Assembly: GCA_910589055.1 (NCBI GenBank)
Contig: CAJURN010000020.1
Coordinates: 1 to 55,872 of the forward strand
Source: an uncultured Muribaculaceae bacterium
GTDB lineage: Bacteria > Bacteroidota > Bacteroidia > Bacteroidales > Muribaculaceae
DNA: 55,872 nucleotides
Reading direction: 5' to 3'
Below, in pieces: positions 34,723 to 44,005 of the stretch. A program made the translations under genes and the position numbers. The notes under the pieces are model-generated. The model worked only from the letters and a program-made list of their open reading frames with translations. It did no database searches and had not been told where the DNA came from. How positions within the stretch are numbered: position 1 is the stretch's first letter; each line of letters begins with the position of its first letter.

Positions 34723-37700
34723 ATATACAGCGATTCATCGACCGCCCGATTCTCTCGATAGTCATCTCGGTGGTGATTGTCGTGGCGGGCGTCATAGGAC
34801 TTTTCTCCCTGGCTGTCGAGCAATATCCCGACATCGCGCCTCCTACGGTACGTGTGTCGACGACATACAGCGGAGCCAATGCCGAAACCGTGCAGAAGAG
34901 TGTGATCGTGCCGCTTGAGGAAGCCATCAACGGCGTCGAGAACATGACCTACATGACCTCCACCGCAAGTAACACCGGCAGCGGCGAAATCACAATCTAC
35001 TTCAAGCAGGGAAGCAACGGCGACATGGCAGCCGTGAACGTGCAGAACAGCGTTTCCACCGCCACGGCGCTCCTTCCGGCCGAAGTGACTAAAATCGGTG
35101 TCACCACACGCAAGCGCCAGAACAGTACCCTAATGGTGTTCGGCCTGTTCAGCCCCGACGGCACCTACGACGAGACATTCCTCACCAACTACATGAACAT
35201 CAACATCAAGCCCGGTATCCAGCGTATCTCGGGCGTGGGTGAGGTGAACGTGATGGGCGGAGCCTACGCCATGCGAATATGGCTCAAGCCCGACGTAATG
35301 GCTCAATACGAACTCGTGCCCGGCGATGTCACAGCCGCCCTGTCAAGCCAGAACATTGAGGCTTCCACAGGCGCCATCGGCGAGGATTCGGAAAACGTGT
35401 TCCAGTACACGCTCAAATACCGCGGACGTCTCGAAGAGGAAAGCCAATTCGAGGAAATCATCATCAAGGCCTTCGACGACGGACGTGTCCTGCGCCTAAA
35501 GGACATCGCTGATGTTGAGCTTGGCGCACAAAGCTACTCCTACAAGGGCTTTGTCAACGGTCTGCCCGGCGCCACATGTATGATCAATCAGATTTCAGGC
35601 TCCAACGCCAACGAAATCATCATCAACATCGAGAAATATCTTGAAAGCGTGGAAAAGAGCCTGCCCGACGGAATCGAACTCGTGCAGCTCATGAGTACCA
35701 AGACCTTCCTCGACGCTTCCATCAATAAGGTAATCGAGACACTACTTGAAGCCATCATTCTTGTGGTGCTGGTGGTTTACTTCTTCCTGCAGAATCCGCG
35801 TTCGACCCTGATTCCTACAATCAGTATTTTCGTATCGCTCATCGGTACGTTCGCCGTGCTCTACCTTGCCGGATTCAGTATCAACCTGCTCACGCTCTTC
35901 GCCCTTGTGCTTGCCATCGGTACCATTGTGGACGATGCCATCATCGTTGTGGAGGCGGTGCAGACGAAATTCGACGAAGGCTACCGCTCGACCTATCGCG
36001 CCGCAGTGGATGCGATGGGCGGAGTGTCGTCGGCTCTTGTAACGTCAACCCTCGTGTTCATGGCCGTGTTCGTGCCCGTATCCTTCATGGGCGGTACATC
36101 GGGCGTATTCTACACCCAGTTCGGTATCACCATGGCCGTTGCGGTGGGTATCTCGGCTATCAACGCCCTCACGCTCTCCCCGGCCCTATGCGCCCTGCTG
36201 CTGCGCCCCAACCAGGAAATCACCGAAGGGCAGAAACTCGAATTCTCAACCCGGTTCCGTCTCGCCTTCGATGCCACGTTCAAGAAAATCGTTCGCAAAT
36301 ATGTCAGCGGAGTATTCGTGTTCATCAAGCATAAATGGCTCGGATGGAGTACGCTCGCAGTGGCTTGTGTGCTTCTCGTGTGGCTCATGAGCACCACCAA
36401 GACCGGTCTTGTGCCAAACGAGGACACCGGAGCAATGTTTATGAGCTTCGACTCCCCGGCAGGAAGCACCCTGGCTGAAACGGAAGGCATCATGCAGGAA
36501 ATCCAGGCCGAACTCAAGCAGATGCCTCAGATTCAGAACTTCAACATGGTTGCCGGTTTCGGCATGGCCTCCGGCAACGGCGCATCCCACGGTATGTTCA
36601 TCATCAAGCTCAAACCATGGGAAGAACGAACCGGAAAGAACGACAACGTGGATGCGATACGCAGCGAAATCTACCGCCGCACAGCCCACATCAAGAACGC
36701 ACGTCTGTTTATTTTCGCGCCGCCTATGATTCAGGGCTACGGTTCGGGCAACAGTTTCGACGTGTATGTGCAGGACCGCGCGGGCAAGGGCTACGACCAA
36801 CTCAGTCAGGTAACCACCGACTTCCTTGAGAAGCTCAACCAACGCCCCGAGATAGAAATGGCGCAGACATCGTTCAGCGCAAACTTCCCCCAGTACACCA
36901 TCGACGTGGATGAAGCCCAGTGCCAGCGAGCCGGAACCACCACAAGCGAGGTACTCAACGTGCTCTCGGGCTACTTCGGCAGTATCTATGCGTCCAACTT
37001 CAACCGCTTCACCAAAATCTACCGCGTAATCGTTCAGGCTCCATACAATTACCGCGACGGAATGGAAGCACTCAACAATATCTTTGTGCGCACCAAGTCG
37101 GGAATGGCTCCCATAAGCCAGTTCGTGACCCTGACTAAGACCTACGGAGCCGAGTCGCTCATGCGCTTCAACATGTTCTCGGCCATCAACGTCCAGGGTA
37201 TGCCTGCCGCAGGTTACAGCTCCGGCGATGTCATCAACGCTATCAATGAGGTAGCCGCCGAGACTCTCCCCACCGGCTACGGATTCGAGTTCTCAGGCAT
37301 GACACGCGAGGAAGAGCAGACGGGCAGCAACCACACCACCGAAATTATCTACGGAATATGCGTGCTGTTCATCTACCTTATCCTGTGTGCGCTCTACGAA
37401 AGCCTCTTCGTGCCTCTGGCCGTGATTCTTTCCGTACCCTTCGGACTTATGGGCAGCTTCCTCTTTGCCAAATTCTGGGGCATTGAAAACAACATCTACC
37501 TCCAGACCGGCCTTATCATGCTCATCGGCCTGCTTGCCAAAACGGCCATCCTCCTTACCGAGTACGGTACCGAACGCCGCAAGGCAGGCATGTCGCTCAC
37601 GCAGGCGGCCATGTCGGCAGCCTCGGTGCGTCTGCGTCCTATCCTCATGACTGCGCTCACGATGATATTCGGACTTCTGCCGCTGATGTTCGCCACAGGT

Positions 37701-37877
37701 GTGGGCGCCAACGGCAACACATCGCTCGGTGTGGGCGTAGTAGGTGGCATGATTATCGGCACCGTCGGACTGCTGTTCGTAACCCCGGCCTTCTTCATCA
37801 CCTTCCAGTATATCGAAGAACGTGTGATGGGACGCCGCCGCAAAGAACGTGATAAAGAAAAAGAACTCTCAAAATGA
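34719..37877 (+). CDS. RND-family multidrug efflux pump, inner membrane (AcrB-like)
   Basis: The protein has 1052 residues, the normal length for HAE1 pumps. The start MNIQRFIDRPILSIVISVVI is typical, with two large periplasmic loops and 12 membrane helices. Helix 4 contains the proton relay region LALVLAIGTIVDDAIIVVEA with two Asp, and helix 10 contains the conserved Lys region (GLLAKTAILL). It exports hydrophobic drugs, bile acids or similar compounds using the proton gradient. It overlaps both flanking genes by 4 bp. Confidence 0.96.
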   Translation: MNIQRFIDRPILSIVISVVIVVAGVIGLFSLAVEQYPDIAPPTVRVSTTYSGANAETVQKSVIVPLEEAINGVENMTYMTSTASNTGSGEITIYFKQGSNGDMAAVNVQNSVSTATALLPAEVTKIGVTTRKRQNSTLMVFGLFSPDGTYDETFLTNYMNINIKPGIQRISGVGEVNVMGGAYAMRIWLKPDVMAQYELVPGDVTAALSSQNIEASTGAIGEDSENVFQYTLKYRGRLEEESQFEEIIIKAFDDGRVLRLKDIADVELGAQSYSYKGFVNGLPGATCMINQISGSNANEIIINIEKYLESVEKSLPDGIELVQLMSTKTFLDASINKVIETLLEAIILVVLVVYFFLQNPRSTLIPTISIFVSLIGTFAVLYLAGFSINLLTLFALVLAIGTIVDDAIIVVEAVQTKFDEGYRSTYRAAVDAMGGVSSALVTSTLVFMAVFVPVSFMGGTSGVFYTQFGITMAVAVGISAINALTLSPALCALLLRPNQEITEGQKLEFSTRFRLAFDATFKKIVRKYVSGVFVFIKHKWLGWSTLAVACVLLVWLMSTTKTGLVPNEDTGAMFMSFDSPAGSTLAETEGIMQEIQAELKQMPQIQNFNMVAGFGMASGNGASHGMFIIKLKPWEERTGKNDNVDAIRSEIYRRTAHIKNARLFIFAPPMIQGYGSGNSFDVYVQDRAGKGYDQLSQVTTDFLEKLNQRPEIEMAQTSFSANFPQYTIDVDEAQCQRAGTTTSEVLNVLSGYFGSIYASNFNRFTKIYRVIVQAPYNYRDGMEALNNIFVRTKSGMAPISQFVTLTKTYGAESLMRFNMFSAINVQGMPAAGYSSGDVINAINEVAAETLPTGYGFEFSGMTREEEQTGSNHTTEIIYGICVLFIYLILCALYESLFVPLAVILSVPFGLMGSFLFAKFWGIENNIYLQTGLIMLIGLLAKTAILLTEYGTERRKAGMSLTQAAMSAASVRLRPILMTALTMIFGLLPLMFATGVGANGNTSLGVGVVGGMIIGTVGLLFVTPAFFITFQYIEERVMGRRRKERDKEKELSK

Positions 37878-39244
37878 AATCCATTCCATTTATTATAATT
37901 CTGTCTTTCGGACTCACCGGCTGTAATCTCTACTCGAATTACAGCCGTCCCGAAGGATTGCCTGTGGACTCGCTCTACGACGAAGCCACAATGGCGCAGG
38001 TCGATACCGCCGCGTCACTTGCAAAAATGCCCTGGCAGGAGCTTTTTCCCGACCAACATCTAAAGGCGCTCATTGAGGAAGGTCTCGTCTCGAATACCGA
38101 CCTTCAGGTGGCTCTCCTGCGCATCGACCAGGCTAAAGCCGGACTCTCCGCTGCAAAACTCGCCTACCTTCCCTCGCTCACCCTATCCCCCAACGGAGCC
38201 ATAACAAGCGTGGACGGCGCCAAGGCCACGAAGACCTACGAGATTCCCGTGTCGCTCAGTTGGGAAATCGACCTCTTCGGCAAGCTCCGCAACGCCCGCA
38301 AGGAATCGCAGGCTCTGCTGTTGCAGCAATCAGCCTACGCACGCGCGGTGCAATCGGGACTCGTGGCATCCATCGCCAACGCATACTACTCGCTTCTGAT
38401 GCTCGACAGCCAGGTGGAGATAAGCGACAGCGCGATTGAAATTTGGAAAGAACAGCTCCGCACGCTCGAACTCCAACTCAAAGTGGGCGACGTGCGTGAA
38501 AATGCCGTAAGCCAGGCAAGAGCCAACCTCAACCAACTCCTTGCCACGAACAACAATCTGCACCGTCAGCAACGCGAGACTGAAAATTCAATCTGTACCC
38601 TCCTCGGCACCACTTACCGCCCAATCGAACGCGGCAATCTCGACAATCAGGCAATCCCCGCCGAAATCAAAGTAGGCCTGCCTCTGGAGCTGCTGTCGTC
38701 GCGACCCGACGTGGTGCAGTCGGAAATGGCGCTTGCAGCGGCCTACTATTCCACCAACCAGTCGCGAGCGGCCTTCTACCCGTCCCTGACCATCGGAGGT
38801 TCGGCCGGATGGACCAACGCGCTCGGACAGGCCGTATCAAATCCCGGTGGATGGATTCTCTCTGCCCTCGGCACCCTCACCCAACCTATTTTCCAGCGCG
38901 GAAAACTCATTTCCAACCTGAGAATATCCAAGGACGAGGAACAGATTGCATTGCTCAACTACAAGCAGGCGCTTCTCAATGCCGGACAGGAAGTCAACGA
39001 CGCCCTTTTCGCAATCGAATCCTACGGCAACAACCTCGAATACCACACAGCCCAATGCGAGGCGCTGGAAAAGACGGTGAAATCAAACGAACTGCTTTTC
39101 CGCACCAACAACGCGACATATCTTGAACTTCTGTCGTCGCGTCAGGACCTGCTCAACTCCAGACTTGACATCGCAGCCGACAAGTTGAGCCGACTTCAGG
39201 CTGTCGTGACCCTCTACCGCGCTCTCGGCGGCGGAGCCGACTGA
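37874..39244 (+). CDS. NodT/OprM-type outer membrane efflux lipoprotein
   Basis: The protein has 456 residues. A signal peptide ends in the lipobox LTGC (Cys17) and is followed by the NLYSNYSRPEGLP start common in OprM-like proteins. Two TolC-type repeats are present: WQELFPDQHLKALIEEGLVSNTDLQ and LLSSRPDVVQSEMALAAAYYS, the latter being the usual NodT signature. It completes the tripartite RND system. A long hairpin terminator follows at once. Confidence 0.94.
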   Translation: MKSIPFIIILSFGLTGCNLYSNYSRPEGLPVDSLYDEATMAQVDTAASLAKMPWQELFPDQHLKALIEEGLVSNTDLQVALLRIDQAKAGLSAAKLAYLPSLTLSPNGAITSVDGAKATKTYEIPVSLSWEIDLFGKLRNARKESQALLLQQSAYARAVQSGLVASIANAYYSLLMLDSQVEISDSAIEIWKEQLRTLELQLKVGDVRENAVSQARANLNQLLATNNNLHRQQRETENSICTLLGTTYRPIERGNLDNQAIPAEIKVGLPLELLSSRPDVVQSEMALAAAYYSTNQSRAAFYPSLTIGGSAGWTNALGQAVSNPGGWILSALGTLTQPIFQRGKLISNLRISKDEEQIALLNYKQALLNAGQEVNDALFAIESYGNNLEYHTAQCEALEKTVKSNELLFRTNNATYLELLSSRQDLLNSRLDIAADKLSRLQAVVTLYRALGGGAD

Positions 39245-39247
39245 AAA

Positions 39248-39284
39248 AACCGGGGTGCGTCCTTAATCAGAACGCACCCCGGTT
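39248..39284. terminator. Bidirectional terminator between RND operon and polysaccharide locus
   Basis: A 13-bp perfect stem pairs 39248-39260 with 39272-39284 (core CCGGGGTGCGT with ACGCACCCCGG). On the minus strand it is followed by a run of T, so it ends the polysaccharide locus well; on the plus strand the T-tract is weak. Confidence 0.85.
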
Positions 39285-39342
39285 GCAAATAAAGAACCAA
39301 TCTATTTCTTAGAAACTTTCTCTTTGAAATCTCATTCAGCGG

Positions 39343-40254
39343 TTAGTTAATCGCTACTTTACGGGCTTTTCCTCCTGAAACCTCGATATAGATTCCGGAA
39401 GTGGGATTGTTGACACGATTTCCGGAAAGATTATAGTAGACAGGAGCGGAAGCCGATTCCGCGCCGGTGGCAACCGAATTTATTCCGGTACTGTCACCGG
39501 ATGCTTTTTCAATAGAGATAGTGTCGGCGACAGTGTTCACGCTCACCTTGTAATCGCCGTTCTCGCTAACGCTCCACTGGCGGTCGTCGGTGTTGTCGGT
39601 CGAGATTTTCCCGGAGTTGTCGGCATCACGGAAGTAGAAATATTTGGCATCGAAGCTGCCACCACCCTTGAGCGCGGTGGTAATCTTGAAAGAAGCTCCG
39701 TCAGTTGCAGTCAACGCGGTATTTGTGTTGGTGTAGACATAGGGAGTCTCCACTTCCTGATACAGAGGTGTTCCGTCGTCAACGCTCCATCCTCCGGCAG
39801 TCGCGCTGCCTACGAGGAACAGCGAGCAATATTTGATTTCTGTTTCCTGATACACCGACTTAGTGATTTCCGCAGTGAGATTATCGGTGTCGATCACCAT
39901 ATAGTAGTTGCCGCTTTCGGCTACCTTGAGCTTGTTGTAGCCTTCGTCGTTGCTGCCCGACACGAGAGCAACCTTACCCGATACAGCGGCATCAGTTGCA
40001 ACGCCGTATTCATTTCCACCCCACTCCGTATAATCCATGAATTTAAATTCCTTGTCACCGGTAAGATAGATTGTTCCGGTAAACACCGAGGGTGCATCAG
40101 GACGTGCGAGAAGAGCCTGCGCCTCGTCAAGAGAATAAGTGTAGGACAAGGCCTCACCGACGATATAGATTTTGCCGTCGGCAGGAGCAGCCGAGGCCAT
40201 GGAAGCGCCCATGAGCAGCGATGCTCCAAGCGCGAGTTTCATTACAGTTTTCAT
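39343..40254 (-). CDS. Secreted SusE/F-like glycan-binding protein with C-terminal LSG-type tail
   Basis: The protein has 303 residues. A cleavable signal peptide (ending ASA near 22) has no lipobox. The first part (KIYIVGEALSYTYSLDEAQ) and the second (SLFLVGSATAGGWSVDDGT, near 143) are SusE/SusF-type beta-sandwich modules with the hallmark VGxATxGGWS; the same motif is repeated in the large SusE/F protein of this locus. The C-terminus YYNLSGNRVNNPTSGIYI plus a basic end resembles the tail of the protein at 13793-15442 and may be a sorting signal. It lies 5 bp after the GH97 gene and is the last gene of the locus. Confidence 0.78.
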   Translation of the reverse strand: MKTVMKLALGASLLMGASMASAAPADGKIYIVGEALSYTYSLDEAQALLARPDAPSVFTGTIYLTGDKEFKFMDYTEWGGNEYGVATDAAVSGKVALVSGSNDEGYNKLKVAESGNYYMVIDTDNLTAEITKSVYQETEIKYCSLFLVGSATAGGWSVDDGTPLYQEVETPYVYTNTNTALTATDGASFKITTALKGGGSFDAKYFYFRDADNSGKISTDNTDDRQWSVSENGDYKVSVNTVADTISIEKASGDSTGINSVATGAESASAPVYYNLSGNRVNNPTSGIYIEVSGGKARKVAIN

Positions 40255-40259
40255 TTGAA

Positions 40260-42395
40260 TTATTTTTTAAGGTTATTAATTGGTTTAATCGAAATTGCAT
40301 AGCCTCCGCCGGGAGCCGCCTTGAGTTTCAGCTTGGTCTTGGCAGTCACGTTCTTTTTTGAAATCTTGTAGGCATGAGGATTGGTAGCATAGTGCGCATC
40401 GGCAGCGTCGGCGTATATCACGGCCTCGTATTTCTTGTCGCCGTCAAGGAAATCAAAATTCAGCGTTGACTCATGGCCGTTCTCACCTGCGGTACAGCCT
40501 ACAAACCAGTCGTCGGTACCTTTTCCCTTGCGCGCGGCCACAATGTACTGTCCCGGTTCGGCCTCGAGATAGCGGCTTTCATCCCAATCCACGGCCACAT
40601 CCTTGATGAATTGGAAAGCGTCGAGATGACGGTTATACACCTCCGGCACGTCGGCAGCCATCTGGAGAGGGCTGTACATTGTCACATACAGCGCGAGCTG
40701 ACGGGCGATTGTACTGTTGACATGTCCGTTTCCTTCGGGATTCACTTCCTTCATGTCCATATCGAAAATGCCGGGAGTATAGTCCATCGGACCGCCCTGC
40801 AGGCGGGTAAAGGGTAGCACCGTCGTGTGCGAAGGCTTGTTGCCTGCGAAAGCCTCATACTCCGTACCGCGGGCACTTTCATTGCCGATAAGGTTGGGAT
40901 AGGTGCGGCAAAGTCCGGTGGGACGAACGGCTTCGTGGGCGTTCACCATAATCTTATGCTTGGCTGCTTCGGTGACGGCATACAGATAGTGGTTGTTGAG
41001 CCACTGACCGTAGTGGTGTTCGCCGCGCGGAATCATATTTCCAACATATCCGCTCTTGACAGCGTTGTAGCCATACTTGTTCATGAACTTGTAGGCCTCG
41101 TCCATGTGGCGCTCATAGTTGCGCACCGATGCGGATGTCTCATGGTGCATCATCAAGCGCACACCTTTTGAATGGGCATACTCATTGAGCATGTCAATAT
41201 CAAAGTCGGGATATGGGGTCTTGAAATCGAACACATAATCCTTTGAGTGTCCGAACCAGTCTTCCCAGCCGATGTTCCAACCTTCGACAAGCACCTGGTC
41301 GAAACCGTGTTCTGCGGCGAAGTCAATGTATTTCTTCACATTATCATTGTTTGCGGCATGGCGTCCGTGGGGCTTTGTCTTGGTGTAATCGTGGCTGTGC
41401 AGCTTGACCGCGGGCAGGTCGGATGTATAGCTCCATTCCTGGGGTCCGGCAATCATTTCCCACCACACGCCAACGTATTTGACAGGCTTGATCCACGATG
41501 TATCATCGTAGGCACACGGTTCGTTGAGATTGAGGATAAGGTTGGAGGCAAGAATACCGCAGGCGTTGTCGGCAATCATCACCGTGCGCCAGGGTGTATG
41601 TGTGGGCGACTGAAGATGACCCTTGTTACCCTGCGCATCGGGAGTAAGCCAAGATTCAAACACCATGTTCTTGTCGTCAAGATTGAGGTGCATACATGAG
41701 TAATCGACCAAAGCGGCCTCATGGATGTTGATATACAGCCCGTCGTCGGTCTTCATCTGAAGCGCGGTCTGCACGCCCGTGGGCGAAAACTGGGTCTGCG
41801 AGGCATTGCTGCAGATTGCCTCGGGCATTTTTTCGCGGATTTCCGAAAGTCGTGATTCGGTGTAGTCGTATTCCTGAGTGTCGTAGTCGCCTGCAATCCA
41901 CCATGCGGTGTGGTCGCCGGCCATTGCAAACTGGGTGTGTTCCTCCTTGATGATGAAATACGTGAGCACACCTTCTTCGGGAAATTCGTAGCGGAATCCG
42001 ACGCCGTCGTCATACACGCGGAAACGCAGATTCATCTTGCGGTAGCAACGCGGCTGGTCAAGTTTCACAAGCAACTCGTTGTAATTGTTGCGGATATTGC
42101 TGTTCTCGCCCCACACAGGCTGCCAGGTCTCGTCGAACGAAGATGTGGAGGTTGAGATAAGGCTGAAACCATCCATCATGTCAGGACCGTCGGCAAGTTC
42201 AAAGCCGAGTTTCGAGGGAAGAATCACCGGCTTTCCGTTGTAGCTCACGGAGTAGACGGGAACGCTGTCGACAAGTTCAGCTTTCACAACAACCGAGCCG
42301 GAAGGAGACGCAATCTCAGCGGCATGAGCTTCCGAAAAGGCGAGGCTCACGCCTGCCATGGCAATCGCCATGGCCGACAAAGTTTTATATTTCAT
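40260..42395 (-). CDS. Glycoside hydrolase family 97, SusB-like (inverting alpha-glucosidase type)
   Basis: The protein has 711 residues with a signal peptide ending in SEAHA, so it is periplasmic. The GH97 plan is seen: N-terminal beta-sandwich (SPSGSVVVKAELVDSVPVYSV), central TIM barrel (HGFDQVLVEGWNIGWEDWFG), and a C-terminal beta domain. Around residue 443 it has VKSGYVG, without the Asp that retaining GH97 alpha-galactosidases carry there, and near 483 it has NAHEAVRPTG with the Glu expected as a base in inverting SusB. It should release glucose from alpha-linked glucans or oligosaccharides. The full repeat element lies 14 bp before its start codon. Confidence 0.93.
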   Translation of the reverse strand: MKYKTLSAMAIAMAGVSLAFSEAHAAEIASPSGSVVVKAELVDSVPVYSVSYNGKPVILPSKLGFELADGPDMMDGFSLISTSTSSFDETWQPVWGENSNIRNNYNELLVKLDQPRCYRKMNLRFRVYDDGVGFRYEFPEEGVLTYFIIKEEHTQFAMAGDHTAWWIAGDYDTQEYDYTESRLSEIREKMPEAICSNASQTQFSPTGVQTALQMKTDDGLYINIHEAALVDYSCMHLNLDDKNMVFESWLTPDAQGNKGHLQSPTHTPWRTVMIADNACGILASNLILNLNEPCAYDDTSWIKPVKYVGVWWEMIAGPQEWSYTSDLPAVKLHSHDYTKTKPHGRHAANNDNVKKYIDFAAEHGFDQVLVEGWNIGWEDWFGHSKDYVFDFKTPYPDFDIDMLNEYAHSKGVRLMMHHETSASVRNYERHMDEAYKFMNKYGYNAVKSGYVGNMIPRGEHHYGQWLNNHYLYAVTEAAKHKIMVNAHEAVRPTGLCRTYPNLIGNESARGTEYEAFAGNKPSHTTVLPFTRLQGGPMDYTPGIFDMDMKEVNPEGNGHVNSTIARQLALYVTMYSPLQMAADVPEVYNRHLDAFQFIKDVAVDWDESRYLEAEPGQYIVAARKGKGTDDWFVGCTAGENGHESTLNFDFLDGDKKYEAVIYADAADAHYATNPHAYKISKKNVTAKTKLKLKAAPGGGYAISIKPINNLKK

Positions 42396-42409
42396 TGGTT
42401 TTAAATCCT

Positions 42410-42576
42410 TAAGTAGGATGTATTAATTAGTTATCGTATTGATTGGGGTTTTATATGAGTAGGATTTCAATCGGCTTTGATGGCCCAATGGGGTTCCATT
42501 GAAACTGAAAAGACGATTGGAAGGCTGCCATAGAAAGCTATAAGCAATGCCTTAACTAATTTGTACATCCTACTTA
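42410..42576. repeat. Full copy of the 166-bp inverted-repeat element (between GH27-like and GH97 genes)
   Basis: TAAGTAGGATGTA at 42410-42422 is repeated inverted at 42564-42576; counting further inward, 22 of 24 positions match. An internal AGTAGGATT (near 42458) is a third, partial copy of the end sequence. The element is about 85 percent identical to 53658-53823. Its terminal TTA (42574-42576) forms the TAA stop codon of the GH27-like gene. It has no ORF of its own. Read on the minus strand it lies in the leader of the GH97 gene. TA on both ends would suit Tc1/mariner-IS630-type target use. Confidence 0.85.
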
Positions 42577-43989
42577 TTTTGTAAGTCTTACAATTTTACA
42601 TCCGTGAGCCGGAATATTTGCTTTAATAGAAGTGGCAGTACCTTCATCGGCATGCTTCCAAAGGTCGCGCACCTTCCATTCTCCGGAAATTCCGAGGGTG
42701 GCGAAGTCCAATGACACAGTGCGGTCGCTGTCGTCACGATTGAAAAGGCCAATCACATGCGAGCCGTCGGACATTTCCCCGAACCATATCTCATTATTGC
42801 GGTCGTTGAGTTTGTCACTGAGCGGGTGGCCCACAAAACGGTCGGTATTAAGTGCGAGAAGTTCGGTGTTGGTGTAGAACTTCACGTTGTCGCCGATAGT
42901 ATAATACTGGTCGGCCACAGTCACAGGGCCACCGGCCATAAGTTGCAGCGAGACCACAGTTTCCTTCTCGGCATCGGTGGTGAACTTGTTAAGACGGATG
43001 AAATCGCCGTCAAGAATCACCTTGTCACGTCCCGCGATATGCGACCAATACGTGAATCCGTCGAACATATTCATGCAATTGGGCCAGGTGGTGTACGACA
43101 TGCCTTTGTCGGCCGAGGAACAGTGCCACCATCCTCCACCGGCGGTATCGGCGACGATACGCACCATATTGCCGTAGCGGGCTTCCACCTCGGCATCATT
43201 GTTGAGGTGAGGCATCACGAGCGAGGTGAAGATTCCATACTTCTTGGCCGATTCGGCGATATAGGACAGCGCACGGGCATATGACTCACGGCCATATCCA
43301 TGACCTACGACACCGATGTTGCGGTCCTTGCCGTCCTCATACCACGAGAGGAAGTCCATGCGGATGTATTCCACTCCGAGTTCCTTGTAGTGCTTGAAGA
43401 AGCCGTCGATATACTCTCTCGTTCCGGGATTTTCGGCAACAGTCCAGTTGAACCACATATTTTCGGCGGTAGGATTCATGATTTCCGTCTTGTGGTTGTA
43501 GTAGAGGTCGCCGAAAGTATAATCTGTTCCCTCAACCTTTATGCTGCTTGAGCCGTGAATCCAAAGAGGATTGTCATACACACCCACCTTGAGACCCTTT
43601 TCCTTGCATTTGGCAACGAGATCCTTGAGCGACATCGAGCCGTAGTGGGTCATGTATCCGGTCTTGTCCTGGGCGAGCATGGGAATGAAACCGTCGGTGC
43701 ACACCATGTCGTAGCCATAGGGCTTGAGTTCGGTAGCCACCCAGTCGATGATTTTATCCCATTCGGCGGGGGTGATGTCCATGTTCTCGTTTGCCACACC
43801 GTTCTGCTCCTGCTCGTAGCAATACTCGTACACGCTCCAGTAGAGCGGAGCCTTGTAAGTGTGGATGTCCTCGATTACAGGAAGATCGGGGAGCTCGTAT
43901 TTGGGCGGATAGCGCATTTCGATATCGTTGGAGCAACCGGCGAGCACGGTCACAGCCATCGCAGATGCCAATATATTCATTTTTTTCAT
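42574..43989 (-). CDS. GH27-like (clan GH-D) glycoside hydrolase lipoprotein
   Basis: The protein has 471 residues. A lipobox LAGC (Cys19) is followed by SNDIE. A TIM barrel follows: YGYDMVCTDGF, then LKDLVAKCKEKGLKVGVYDNP, with the likely nucleophile Asp in YIRMDFLSWYEDG and a later IVADTAGGGWWHC. The C-terminal beta-sandwich (HVIGLFNRDDSDRTVSLDF, KVRDLWKHADEG, IPAHGCKIVRL) is that of GH27/GH36 alpha-galactosidases. GH27 also contains isomaltodextranases, so an alpha-galactosidic or alpha-1,6-glucan substrate is possible. Family assignment is by resemblance, moderate certainty. The stop codon is supplied by the repeat element. It lies 16 bp after the SusE/F gene. Confidence 0.7.
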   Translation of the reverse strand: MKKMNILASAMAVTVLAGCSNDIEMRYPPKYELPDLPVIEDIHTYKAPLYWSVYEYCYEQEQNGVANENMDITPAEWDKIIDWVATELKPYGYDMVCTDGFIPMLAQDKTGYMTHYGSMSLKDLVAKCKEKGLKVGVYDNPLWIHGSSSIKVEGTDYTFGDLYYNHKTEIMNPTAENMWFNWTVAENPGTREYIDGFFKHYKELGVEYIRMDFLSWYEDGKDRNIGVVGHGYGRESYARALSYIAESAKKYGIFTSLVMPHLNNDAEVEARYGNMVRIVADTAGGGWWHCSSADKGMSYTTWPNCMNMFDGFTYWSHIAGRDKVILDGDFIRLNKFTTDAEKETVVSLQLMAGGPVTVADQYYTIGDNVKFYTNTELLALNTDRFVGHPLSDKLNDRNNEIWFGEMSDGSHVIGLFNRDDSDRTVSLDFATLGISGEWKVRDLWKHADEGTATSIKANIPAHGCKIVRLTK

Positions 43990-44005
43990 AATCAGGCTAT
44001 GTTAA

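Noticed and set aside
42410..42576. Inverted-repeat element read as a simple intrinsic terminator
   Set aside because: The ends are separated by 140 bp, there is no T-run after the stem, and the same unit occurs elsewhere in non-terminal position.
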